Source of the DNA: Gammaproteobacteria bacterium | GTDB taxonomy: Bacteria > Pseudomonadota > Gammaproteobacteria > CAISUE01 | Assembly: GCA_947378515.1 (NCBI GenBank) | Contig: CANCKG010000010.1 | Span: 1 to 11,186, forward strand | DNA length: 11,186 bases | Direction of reading: 5' to 3' | Shown: in pieces, positions 1 through 6,492 of the stretch | Numbering within the stretch: the stretch's first letter is position 1 | How the letters are laid out: every line of letters begins with the position of its first letter | Made by a program: the position numbers and the translations under genes | Notes under the pieces: model-generated | What the model was told of the DNA's origin: nothing | Database searches by the model: none | What the model saw: only the letters and a program-made list of their open reading frames with translations

Positions 1-865
1 CTAGCCGCGCCTGTAACCCCCCACCCCACTGTGCCAAGAGATAATCCACTAACCACTGCACCGGTTTAAGCTCGGTCTTGTCGGGGCCAAAATTCCACGC
101 TTCGGCAAACGCGATGGGATGCTCATACAGTGCTTGCGCTAAAGTTAAATAGCCACTCAATGCATCTAACACATGTTGCCACGGCCGAATGGCCTGAGGA
201 TGACGAATCAAGACTGGGCTTGCTGCTAAACAATTCATCATAATGTCGGGAATCAATCGATCCTGCGCCCAATCACCACCACCAATCACATTCCCCGCTC
301 TTGCAGTGGCAATGGCCACCCCATGCTTGGCAAAATCCACTGAATTAAAAAAAGCTTGACGATAACTCGCGGTGACTAATTCACTGCACGCTTTACTACT
401 GCTATAAGGATCAAAACCGCCCAATGGTGCTTCTTCTCGATAATCCCCCGCAAAATCGCTATTCGCGTAACATTTATCGGTCGTGACATTTAAGACCACT
501 TTAACGCAATCAGTGCTACGGATAGCTTCCAACAGATGCACTGTCCCCATCACATTGGTCGCATAGGTTTCAAGTGGGTTTTGATAAGAATACCGCACCA
601 AAGCTTGAGCAGCCATGTGAATCACGATTTCAGGCTTGTGCTGTTCTAGCACTTTTTTAAGAGGAGCATAATCACCGATATTGCCAATGATACTGATCAT
701 GCCCGTGCTTACTTGCGCCAATTCAAAAAGATTCGCTGCATTAGGCGGTGCCTTTGCAAAGCCAATGACTTCAGCGCCCAACGACATCAGCCATAAACAC
801 AGCCAACTACCCTTGAAGCCGGTGTGTCCCGTGACTAGCACTTTCTTACCCTGCCAAAAAGGCAT
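1..865 (-). CDS. rfbG: CDP-glucose 4,6-dehydratase, C-terminus cut by window edge
   Basis: This cytoplasmic NAD-dependent short-chain dehydrogenase-type enzyme converts CDP-glucose to CDP-4-keto-6-deoxyglucose, the branch point for CDP-linked 6-deoxy and 3,6-dideoxy sugars of O-antigen. The reading frame gives 288 codons without a stop before the left edge. The family is usually about 355-360 residues, so roughly 70 C-terminal residues are missing. The N-terminus starts MPFWQGKKVLVTGHTGFKGS, with the Rossmann glycine motif GHTGFKG at residues 13-19. The catalytic region shows VTTDK at 127-131 and YSSSK at 154-158 (Tyr154, Lys158). AGNVIGGGDWAQDRLIPD at 190-207 is also typical of the family. 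The start ATG overlaps the rfbF stop by one base (TAATG), which suggests translational coupling. The genes that would show which sugar is made lie beyond the left edge. Confidence 0.93.
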   Translation of the reverse strand, partial: MPFWQGKKVLVTGHTGFKGSWLCLWLMSLGAEVIGFAKAPPNAANLFELAQVSTGMISIIGNIGDYAPLKKVLEQHKPEIVIHMAAQALVRYSYQNPLETYATNVMGTVHLLEAIRSTDCVKVVLNVTTDKCYANSDFAGDYREEAPLGGFDPYSSSKACSELVTASYRQAFFNSVDFAKHGVAIATARAGNVIGGGDWAQDRLIPDIMMNCLAASPVLIRHPQAIRPWQHVLDALSGYLTLAQALYEHPIAFAEAWNFGPDKTELKPVQWLVDYLLAQWGGGLQARL

Positions 866-1632
866 TACCAGACTTTCCACGGCGCTTTACCACAGGCCCA
901 TAAAGTTTCGAGTTGGTTTTTTTGATATAAAGTATCCATCGGCTGCCAAAAACCCGTATGCTGAAAAGCCACCATTTGCCCGATCTGGCTCAACCGTTCA
1001 ACCGGTTCATGTTCCCAAAATATGGCATCACCATCGATATAATCTAACACTTTGGCTGATAATACAAAAAACCCCCCATTGATCCAAGCCGTTTCCCGCC
1101 ATGGTTTTTCTTGAAAACCAATGACTTGAGCCTTATCCAGTGTCAGCGAACCAAAGCGCCCTGGCATTTGGGTGGCCGTCACAGTCGCCAATTTGCCTTG
1201 TGCTTTATGGAACGCCACTAATTCACTGATATTGATATCTGCCACCCCATCTCCGTACGTCAAACAAAAATCTTCGTCGCCGAGATAGGCTGCCACGCGT
1301 TTTAAACGGCCACCGGTCATCACATCATCGCCGGTATCGACTAAAGTCACTTTCCAAGGTTCAGACGAATTTTGATGAATTTGCTTCGAATTATCATTTA
1401 AGTCAAAAGTCACATCTGAATTATGCAAATAATAATTGGCAAAATATTCTTTGATTAAATAACCTTTGTAGCCTAAACAAATCACAAAATCATTGAAGCC
1501 GTAAGCCGAATACATTTTCATGATATGCCACAAGATCGGCTTGCCACCAATTTCAACCATCGGTTTTGGTTTAACAATCGTCTCTTCACTCAAACGCGAA
1601 CCATAACCACCCGCTAAAATGACTACTTTCAT
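865..1632 (-). CDS. rfbF: Glucose-1-phosphate cytidylyltransferase
   Basis: The enzyme joins CTP and glucose-1-phosphate to give CDP-glucose and pyrophosphate, the substrate of the RfbG encoded directly after it. At 255 residues it is full length for the family (about 257). The nucleotidyltransferase signature LAGGYGSRL is at residues 6-14, followed by KPKPMVEIGGKP at 21-32. TYGDGVAD (125-132) supplies the metal-binding Asp128. EKPW (175-178), NGGFFV (185-190) and FWQPMDT (228-234) are further family motifs. An AGG ribosome site lies 8 nt before the ATG, inside the 16-nt gap after the sohB stop. The pairing with rfbG is the usual one, but the position behind sohB is unusual for a sugar-nucleotide operon. 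Confidence 0.95.
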   Translation of the reverse strand: MKVVILAGGYGSRLSEETIVKPKPMVEIGGKPILWHIMKMYSAYGFNDFVICLGYKGYLIKEYFANYYLHNSDVTFDLNDNSKQIHQNSSEPWKVTLVDTGDDVMTGGRLKRVAAYLGDEDFCLTYGDGVADINISELVAFHKAQGKLATVTATQMPGRFGSLTLDKAQVIGFQEKPWRETAWINGGFFVLSAKVLDYIDGDAIFWEHEPVERLSQIGQMVAFQHTGFWQPMDTLYQKNQLETLWACGKAPWKVW

Positions 1633-1648
1633 GTCTTTTACCTAAGAA

Positions 1649-2641
1649 TTACCACTGACTTAAATACGTTTTGGCTAAAAAACCCAATTTTTGCGATAAA
1701 TTGCGTTTAACCGGGGTGGTGATGCTATACACATCGGCATGTAAACTGGCAAAGCCTAAATAATCATCGGATGTCATCAAACGATCGACAAGGTGCAATT
1801 TCAGCGCCTCGCTGGCTAACCAATGTTCACCCGTCGCCACTTGTTCGATATTAACGCCAGCCCGATTGGCCGCGATATAGTCTTTGAAAGCAACATGAAT
1901 TTCTTCTAAATCACCGCGCATTTTTTCACGTGCTTGGTCGGTATTTTCACCAAAGATCGTTAAAGTGCGCTTAAATTCACCAGCCGTGATTTGCTCAAAA
2001 TCGATGTCGTGTTTTTTGAGTAAGCGATGAACATTGGGGATTTGCGCCACGACACCAATGGAACCGATAATGGCAAAGGGCGCAGCGATAATTTGATTGG
2101 CGACACACGACATCAAATAACCACCCGATGCAGCGACTTTATCGACACACACGGTTAAGGGAATATTGCGTTCACGTAAGCGCGCTAATTGCGATGCTGC
2201 TAAACCATAACCGTGCACGACACCACCGGGGCTTTCTAAACGAATCACCACTTCATCTGACTCAGTCGCGACTTGCAACACGGCGGTGATTTCACTGCGT
2301 AATTGACTGACTTGCGAGGCTTTGATATCGCCACAAAAATCTAACACGTAGACCCGTTTACGCCGCATTTCAGATAACGCTTTACGCTCGGCTTTCGCGG
2401 CTTTCAAGGTTTTTTTAGCGTCTTTTTTTAATTGCTTGATCGTGTCTTTATCGTCCAACGCAGTCAATAAGGCATCACGCGTATCAAGCAATTCATCATT
2501 TAACTTGGTGATTTTAAGCTGACCTGTCGCCATCTTGCCTTTGGCTAACAACGCTAGCACGCCTGCCAAAATCACTAACAATGCGATAACGATAATGAAA
2601 GCTTTGCCTAAAAAAAAGCCCAATTCTTGCCAATGTTCCAT
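1649..2641 (-). CDS. sohB: SohB-type inner-membrane S49 peptidase
   Basis: This is a putative membrane-bound serine peptidase of family S49 (SppA/SohB group), thought to act in envelope protein or signal-peptide turnover. It has 330 residues, against about 349 for E. coli SohB. One membrane segment (about residues 8-33) is followed by a basic, probably coiled-coil linker (about 45-95, rich in Lys, Ala and Leu). The peptidase domain then begins with KRVYVLDFCGDIKASQ at 95-110. The presumed Ser-Lys dyad is Ser172 in DKVAASGGYLMS and Lys224 in GEFKRTLTIFGENT. GSIGVVAQIPNV (193-204) is also family-typical. The ribosome site TAAGGA overlaps the ccmG stop codon and ends 7 nt before the ATG, so the gene is probably coupled to ccmG. 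The start is well supported by this site. Confidence 0.92.
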   Translation of the reverse strand: MEHWQELGFFLGKAFIIVIALLVILAGVLALLAKGKMATGQLKITKLNDELLDTRDALLTALDDKDTIKQLKKDAKKTLKAAKAERKALSEMRRKRVYVLDFCGDIKASQVSQLRSEITAVLQVATESDEVVIRLESPGGVVHGYGLAASQLARLRERNIPLTVCVDKVAASGGYLMSCVANQIIAAPFAIIGSIGVVAQIPNVHRLLKKHDIDFEQITAGEFKRTLTIFGENTDQAREKMRGDLEEIHVAFKDYIAANRAGVNIEQVATGEHWLASEALKLHLVDRLMTSDDYLGFASLHADVYSITTPVKRNLSQKLGFLAKTYLSQW

Positions 2642-2651
2642 GAAAAATTCC

Positions 2652-3176
2652 TTAGGTTAATAAAATCGCCATTTTTGGCCAACTTTGTTCGTTTAATACA
2701 CCGGTTATTTTGGCGCGGATAATACCTTTACTATCAATCAAAAAACTCTCTGGCGTGCCATAAACACCGTAATCCACACCTACTTTGCCACTGGGATCCG
2801 ACAAGACTAATTGATACGGATCTTTAAATTTTTTCAGCCACGCAACCGCTTTGATAGGATTATCTTGAAAATCCAAACCGATTATGTGCAAGTGCGGATA
2901 ACGTTGCTTCAAGCTTAATAAAAAAGCTTGCTCTTGCGTACACGTTTGACACCAACTGGCCCAGACATTGAGCAAGGTCCACGAACCTTGAAATACTTGT
3001 TGATCTATTAATTGTTCAGGCGCCAGTAAATTCGGTAATACAAAATTCGCCGCCGGTTGATCGATCAATACCGAAGGCAAGGCTTGTGGGTGCAAACCCA
3101 AACCGCGCCAAAAAAAGCCAACGACAATGATTAAGCCTAACAGGGGCAGATAATACTTAAGATTTTTAACCATCAT
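2652..3176 (-). CDS. ccmG: CcmG/DsbE thioredoxin-like protein of cytochrome c maturation
   Basis: This periplasmic, membrane-anchored thioredoxin-fold protein keeps apocytochrome c haem-binding cysteines reduced (directly or through CcmH) before haem attachment. It has 174 residues, slightly short of the usual 180-185. An uncleaved N-terminal anchor spans about residues 8-24. The active site is WASWCQTC with Trp75, Cys76 and Cys79. The cis-proline loop GVYGTPESFLID is at 137-148, with Pro142. The start chosen is the first of two consecutive ATGs: it overlaps the ccmF stop as ATGA, and an AAAAGG ribosome site lies 7 nt upstream. The WCQTC active site replaces the more usual WCPTC, with Gln for Pro after the first cysteine. 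Confidence 0.94.
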   Translation of the reverse strand: MMVKNLKYYLPLLGLIIVVGFFWRGLGLHPQALPSVLIDQPAANFVLPNLLAPEQLIDQQVFQGSWTLLNVWASWCQTCTQEQAFLLSLKQRYPHLHIIGLDFQDNPIKAVAWLKKFKDPYQLVLSDPSGKVGVDYGVYGTPESFLIDSKGIIRAKITGVLNEQSWPKMAILLT

Positions 3177-5092
3177 GAGCGGACCTTTTTATTACGCACC
3201 GAATGCCTTAATGCCAATAAGCCACCGACTACCATCAGTAAACCACCTAACCAAATCCACCGCACAAAGGGTTTGTAGTAATACCGCACTCCAAAGCGAT
3301 CCCCTGGCAGCGGATCTCCTAAAGCGATATAGACATCACGCCACAGTCCAACATTGATGGCGGGAATACTCATGACTGAACCACTGGCATTGAATAAACG
3401 TTTTTCGGCACTCAAGCTAAAATCCGCGTAATTATCGCTAGTGACGGCAAATTCACCACTCATGCCTTGGTAATTAGGCCCTTGTAAATCCTCAACCGTC
3501 ACCAAGGTTATGTGATACGGCCCGAGTGGAACTGTTTGATTTTGACTCACGGCTAAATCTTTTTCAATACTATAATTCGAGGTCAGAGTAATGCCGATCA
3601 CCGTGATAGCAACCCCTAAGTGCGCTAGAATCATGCCATAATAACGACCGGTCAAATGATAGCGTTGCGGCCATTTAATTAAGAAATCTTGCGCGCACGT
3701 GGCGATAATCCAAAAACTACCACTTAAACCGATGACAGTTGTGAAGCTAAACATGCCGGTTAAAGCCCATGGCAGCGCCATTGCGCAGATAATGCTAAAC
3801 GGCAACACCCATTGCAAACGTTGTAATAATAATTTAGCTGGCATGTATTGCCACCGCACCGCTGGCGCCATTCCCATCAATAAAAATAACACGCTGGTTA
3901 AGGGTAAAAACACGGCATTAAAATATGGCGGGCCAACAGAAATCTTCGCAATACCTAAGCCATCTAATATCAATGGATACAGTGTGCCGAGCAACACCGT
4001 TAGCATCAAGACAAATAACAAGACATTATTAGCCAGTAAAAAACTTTCTCTGGAAATCACACTAAATACCCCGCCTGGCGTCATTTTCGGGGCGCGCCAA
4101 GCGTAAAGCACAAAGGAAAACATACAGACTAAACTTAAAAATTTCAATAAAAAAGCCCCGCGTTCGGCATCGACGGCAAAGGCATGAACGGAAATCAAAA
4201 TGCCCGAGCGTACTAAAAACGTGCCCATTAGACTTAAGGCAAAGGCAAATAACGCTAAAAAGACACTCCAATTTTTAAACGCCCCGCGTTTTTCTGTCAC
4301 CATCAACGAATGAATCAAGGCTGTTACTACTAACCATGGCATGAATGAGGCATTTTCAACCGGATCCCAAAACCACCAACCGCCCCAACCTAAATCGCGA
4401 TAAGACCACCAGCTACCTAAGGTAATACCCCAAGTTAAAAAACACCAAGCGGCAATGGTCCAAGGCAGCGACCAGCGGACCCATGAAATATCTAATTTAC
4501 CACGCCACAGGGCAGCCATCGCAAAGGCAAAGGCGACACTCGTGCCCACATAACCCATATACAACATCGGTGGATGAATCACTAAACCAGGGTCTTGTAA
4601 CAAAGGATTTAAATCATTGCCATCGAACGGGATATTTTGTAATAAGCGTTTGAAAGGATTGGACAGATGGATCAAGAACCATAAAAAACCACTACTCACC
4701 CCACCCATAACGGCTAAGACTCGCGCTTGCATCTCGAGTGGTAAACGTTTTGACCACAGCGCCACTAAAGCAGTCCACAGGGCTAAAATCGCTACCCACA
4801 GTAATAACGAACCTTCGTGGGCACTCCAAATCGCAGTTAATTGGTAAAAAAGAGGTAAATGGGTATTGGAATTTGCCGCGACATAGGCGACTGAAAAATC
4901 ATTGCTGATAAAAGCCCATTCTAAACAGCCAAAAGCCACTACCACCCACCAAGCTTGTGCTAGCGCCAAGGGTTTGGCGCTCGCCAATAATCGCGGCGTT
5001 TCGCGAAAAGCACCGATGAATGGCAATATAAATTGCAAGGCGGCGAATAACAGCGCTAAGATGAGGGAAAAATAACCCAATTCAGGAATCAT
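3173..5092 (-). CDS. ccmF: CcmF, haem lyase subunit of cytochrome c maturation System I
   Basis: This polytopic inner-membrane protein is the core of the CcmFGH (CcmFH) haem-apocytochrome c ligase, which takes haem from holo-CcmE and attaches it to the CXXCH motif. I place the start at the ATG giving MIPELGYFSL (639 residues). An upstream in-frame TTG at 5107 would add five residues. With this start the four histidines are His173 (LVIHPP), His261, His303 (SVHAF) and His491 (LAHLG), the same numbers as the functional histidines known in E. coli CcmF. That strongly supports the start. The WWD haem-handling segment, rich in Trp (GWGGWWFWDPVENAS), is at about 235-249. Many hydrophobic segments and a large periplasmic loop near the C-terminus (about 510-600) fit the family. 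The ccmABCDE and ccmH genes are not in the window. Confidence 0.95.
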   Translation of the reverse strand: MIPELGYFSLILALLFAALQFILPFIGAFRETPRLLASAKPLALAQAWWVVVAFGCLEWAFISNDFSVAYVAANSNTHLPLFYQLTAIWSAHEGSLLLWVAILALWTALVALWSKRLPLEMQARVLAVMGGVSSGFLWFLIHLSNPFKRLLQNIPFDGNDLNPLLQDPGLVIHPPMLYMGYVGTSVAFAFAMAALWRGKLDISWVRWSLPWTIAAWCFLTWGITLGSWWSYRDLGWGGWWFWDPVENASFMPWLVVTALIHSLMVTEKRGAFKNWSVFLALFAFALSLMGTFLVRSGILISVHAFAVDAERGAFLLKFLSLVCMFSFVLYAWRAPKMTPGGVFSVISRESFLLANNVLLFVLMLTVLLGTLYPLILDGLGIAKISVGPPYFNAVFLPLTSVLFLLMGMAPAVRWQYMPAKLLLQRLQWVLPFSIICAMALPWALTGMFSFTTVIGLSGSFWIIATCAQDFLIKWPQRYHLTGRYYGMILAHLGVAITVIGITLTSNYSIEKDLAVSQNQTVPLGPYHITLVTVEDLQGPNYQGMSGEFAVTSDNYADFSLSAEKRLFNASGSVMSIPAINVGLWRDVYIALGDPLPGDRFGVRYYYKPFVRWIWLGGLLMVVGGLLALRHSVRNKKVRS

Positions 5093-5119
5093 GAAACAGC
5101 GGCTCAATAAAATTAGAGT

Positions 5120-5128
5120 ATTGTAGCA
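5120..5128 (-). promoter_or_regulatory. Candidate extended -10 promoter for the ccmF-rfbG cluster
   Basis: Read on the minus strand, the sequence is TGCTACAAT, an extended -10 element (TGn plus TACAAT, five of six matches). It lies about 28 nt upstream of the chosen ccmF ATG, giving a short leader of about 20 nt. I find no good -35 hexamer, which is common for extended -10 promoters. It is the only plausible promoter I see in the 78 bp between the antitoxin-like gene and ccmF; readthrough from that gene is also possible. Confidence 0.4.
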
Positions 5129-5170
5129 TGGGTCAATTTAAGCAATTCATTTTTAACCGTTTGTTCAAAC

Positions 5171-5401
5171 TCAATCAGCCAAATCAAGTTCTTGCTCCAC
5201 TTCTTTCAAGGTATAAGTCCGACTCTTACCAGACTGAAGTTCAATCATTCTTTTTTCGGCCAGATAGCGATCTTCTATTTCATCTAAATGTTCACAAATT
5301 GCTTCAAGCATGTAAAACGTTTTACTCCGCCCAGTGCGCATCGCAAGTGAATTTAAACGTTTAGGTACCGTATCAGGAAGGCGGATAGCGACAGCAGACA
5401 T
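5171..5401 (-). CDS. Ribbon-helix-helix (RelB/CopG-type) antitoxin-like protein, no toxin partner
   Basis: This small protein of 76 residues starts SAVAIRLPDTVPKRLNSLA. The pattern is a short beta strand (VAIRLP), then a helix, a TGRSK turn (residues 23-27) and a second helix (FYMLEAICEHLDEIEDRY), which is the arrangement of RHH DNA-binding antitoxins. The C-terminal part (LAEKRMIELQSGKSRTYTLKEVEQELDL) resembles the toxin-binding tail of RelB-like antitoxins. Such genes normally precede, by a few bases, a RelE/ParE toxin gene. Here the next gene on the strand is ccmF, 78 bp away, and no toxin-sized frame exists. It could be a relic, an antitoxin acting on a distant toxin, or a free-standing RHH regulator. 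A weak GAG ribosome site lies shortly before the ATG. Confidence 0.8.
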   Translation of the reverse strand: MSAVAIRLPDTVPKRLNSLAMRTGRSKTFYMLEAICEHLDEIEDRYLAEKRMIELQSGKSRTYTLKEVEQELDLAD

Positions 5402-5404
5402 GAC

Positions 5405-5416
5405 ATAACTCGTTAT
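5405..5416. promoter_or_regulatory. Small dyad, possible operator of the RHH gene
   Basis: ATAAC-TC-GTTAT is a perfect 5-bp inverted repeat with a 2-bp centre, placed directly upstream of the RHH gene start. RHH antitoxins are known to bind short palindromes over their own promoters. The assignment is an inference from position and symmetry. Confidence 0.3.
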
Positions 5417-5421
5417 TTATC

Positions 5422-5472
5422 AAACTATTGCGCTACACGCAATTTACAGGTTTATTTCACGAACAATAGTTT
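5422..5472. repeat. Spaced 9-bp inverted repeat in the divergent antitoxin/lolD region
   Basis: AAACTATTG (5422-5430) and CAATAGTTT (5464-5472) are perfect reverse complements whose centres are 42 bp apart, about four helical turns. A second small dyad, ATTGCG-CTACA-CGCAAT (5427-5443), overlaps the left half. Together they fill the 138 bp between the divergent starts. They may be regulatory sites, but arms this short can arise by chance. Confidence 0.3.
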
Positions 5473-5509
5473 TACACGACAAAATATACCCACGCCCAGC
5501 AAACTCCCG

Positions 5510-5515
5510 TACAAT
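5510..5515 (+). promoter_or_regulatory. Weak candidate -10 element for lolD
   Basis: TACAAT lies about 25 nt before the lolD ATG and matches five of six consensus bases. No convincing -35 hexamer is found 16-18 bp upstream, and no clear ribosome site precedes the ATG. The call rests on position alone. Confidence 0.25.
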
Positions 5516-5539
5516 TAACACTTTTAGCCACTCACTCTT

Positions 5540-6238
5540 ATGACGAATCCCTCGGTAAATACTACGGCAGTCCTTTCTTGCCAACATTTAAGTAAAAGCC
5601 ATATCGATGGCAAAATCCACGTCGATGTTTTAAAGAAAATCGACTTCGCTATTAACAAGGGTGAAAAAATCGCGATTGTCGGCGCCTCTGGTTCAGGCAA
5701 GAGTACTTTATTGCATTTATTAGGCGGCTTGGATAACCCGACCCACGGTAAAGTTCACGTCGGCGGCACTGATTTAAGCGTCTTGAATGAAGCCGAATTA
5801 AGTCGCTTGCGTAATCGCAGCTTAGGCTTTGTCTACCAATTCCACCATTTATTACCCGAATTCACTGTTTTAGAAAATGTCTGTTTGCCGTTATTGATTC
5901 GTGGCGGTCATCTCGCCGATATTCAAGAACAAGCGATCGCTTTACTTGAAAAAGTCGGTTTAAAAAAACGTATCCAACACAAACTAAGTGAAATTTCCGG
6001 TGGCGAACGGCAACGCACCGCTATTGCTCGCGCCCTTATCACTAAACCTTTGTGCATTCTGGCCGATGAACCGACCGGCAATCTCGATCACCACACCGCT
6101 AAACAAGTGTTCGAAACCATTTTGGAATTAAATAGTGAATTACAAACCAGTTTATTGATCGCGACACATGATCGAAACTTAGCGAGCCAAATGGATCGCG
6201 TCTTAACGCTGCAAGATGGTCAATTACAAGTACTCTAA
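5540..6238 (+). CDS. lolD: LolD, ATPase of the lipoprotein-releasing ABC complex LolCDE
   Basis: This cytoplasmic ABC ATPase powers LolCE extraction of mature lipoproteins from the inner membrane for delivery to LolA. At 232 residues it is full length. Walker [10 protein letters not shown] is at 48-56, the Q-loop Gln at 100, the signature SGGERQ at 153-158, Walker B CILADEP at 172-178 (Asp176, Glu177), and the H-loop His at 210. The stretch [17 protein letters not shown] (98-114) after the Q-loop is characteristic of LolD, separating it from other MacB-like ATPases. lolC and lolE (or a lolF fusion) are normally adjacent but are absent here. The stop codon touches the left inverted repeat of the element that follows. 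Confidence 0.92.
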   Translation: MTNPSVNTTAVLSCQHLSKSHIDGKIHVDVLKKIDFAINKGEKIAIVGASGSGKSTLLHLLGGLDNPTHGKVHVGGTDLSVLNEAELSRLRNRSLGFVYQFHHLLPEFTVLENVCLPLLIRGGHLADIQEQAIALLEKVGLKKRIQHKLSEISGGERQRTAIARALITKPLCILADEPTGNLDHHTAKQVFETILELNSELQTSLLIATHDRNLASQMDRVLTLQDGQLQVL

Positions 6239-6263
6239 TGATTCATCAGTAATTCTCGGTGAA
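6238..6263 (+). repeat. Left 26-bp terminal inverted repeat
   Basis: The arm begins ATGATTCATCAG and ends CTCGGTGAA. It is the exact reverse complement of 6467-6492. It starts on the last base of the lolD stop codon. Pairing breaks immediately outside (6237 against 6493) and inside (6264 against 6466). Confidence 0.95.
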
Positions 6264-6285
6264 AACCCGCTATAACCCGTACTGC

Positions 6286-6319
6286 TATACCCATCGCATC
6301 TCAAGGTGCGATGGGTATA
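6286..6319. repeat. Internal hairpin 1, 13-bp perfect stem
   Basis: TATACCCATCGCA (6286-6298) pairs perfectly with 6307-6319 across 8 nt. In RNA a U-G and a C-G pair could extend it to 15 pairs with a four-base UCAA loop. No T-run follows, so it is not a standard intrinsic terminator. Confidence 0.85.
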
Positions 6320-6340
6320 TATCTAAAATAGAGATATACC
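6314..6340. repeat. Alternative stem linking hairpins 1 and 2
   Basis: GGTATATATCT (6314-6324) can pair with AGAGATATACC (6330-6340) at 10 of 11 positions across a 5-nt loop. This stem uses the 3' end of hairpin 1 and the 5' end of hairpin 2, so it excludes full formation of both. It may be an evolutionary by-product of repeated ATATACC ends, or a real switch. Confidence 0.5.
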
Positions 6341-6400
6341 GCTCGCCATAGGCACACGTTAAATCACAAACCTCGCATCTTGAATGGCGAGCGGTATATC
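6333..6400. repeat. Internal hairpin 2, 17-bp perfect stem with 34-nt loop
   Basis: GATATACCGCTCGCCAT (6333-6349) is the exact reverse complement of 6384-6400. The GC-rich stem is followed by AGTTTT on the plus strand and by TCTATTTT on the minus strand, so weak bidirectional termination is possible, for example ending lolD transcripts. The right arm is related to the right arm of hairpin 1 through a degenerate direct repeat. Confidence 0.85.
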
Positions 6401-6466
6401 AGTTTTAATAGTCAAAAGTCTACAAAATGAAAATCTTTAAAGTGCCGCTGCATCTGGGCTAGAGGC

Positions 6467-6492
6467 TTCACCGAGAATTACTGATGAATCAT
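6467..6492 (-). repeat. Right 26-bp terminal inverted repeat, containing the thiL start
   Basis: The arm runs TTCACCGAG to CTGATGAATCAT and is the exact reverse complement of 6238-6263. The thiL ATG at 6484 and its only weak ribosome-site candidate (CGAG at 6472-6475) lie inside it, so the first three codons of thiL (ATG AAT CAT) belong to the repeat. Confidence 0.95.

Larger units (their letters stand above)
6238..6492. mobile_element. MITE-like non-autonomous element with perfect 26-bp terminal inverted repeats
   Basis: The block between lolD and thiL carries perfect 26-bp inverted repeats at its ends (6238-6263 and 6467-6492) around a 203-bp core. It has no coding frame of note and contains two strong internal palindromes plus an imperfect 27-bp direct repeat (6294-6320 and 6373-6399, 20 of 27 identical). 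Size, symmetry, internal hairpins and lack of a transposase fit a miniature inverted-repeat element, like the Correia or ERIC type in design but not in sequence. An alternative reading is a 227-bp element (6252-6478) with 12-bp ends (ATTCTCGGTGAA) flanked by a duplicated TA (6250-6251, 6479-6480), inserted into a pre-existing palindrome. It could also be a structured regulatory RNA leader of thiL. I do not recognise the family. Confidence 0.55.

Noticed and set aside
681..1082. Plus-strand frame of 133 codons across the rfbF/rfbG junction.
   Set aside because: It lies antisense to two well-recognised genes, resembles no known protein and has no ribosome site.
4062..4271. Minus-strand frame of 69 codons inside ccmF, in another frame.
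   Set aside because: It is fully contained in the conserved membrane region of ccmF and is a shadow.
5093..5107. Five-codon N-terminal extension of CcmF from an in-frame TTG.
   Set aside because: The ATG at 5092 gives the family-typical MIPELG start and places the four functional histidines at the E. coli numbers.
5159..5170. GTTTG-TT-CAAAC hairpin after the antitoxin-like gene as a terminator.
   Set aside because: The stem is only 5 bp, with a 2-nt loop and no good T-run on the minus strand.
6420..6490. Possible TPP riboswitch upstream of thiL (fragments such as CATCTGGG and CCGAGAATTACTGATG).
   Set aside because: The conserved CUGAGA element and the CUGGAUAAUGCCAGC-like arm are not present in the right order. 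The similar words belong to the inverted repeat, which also occurs after lolD.
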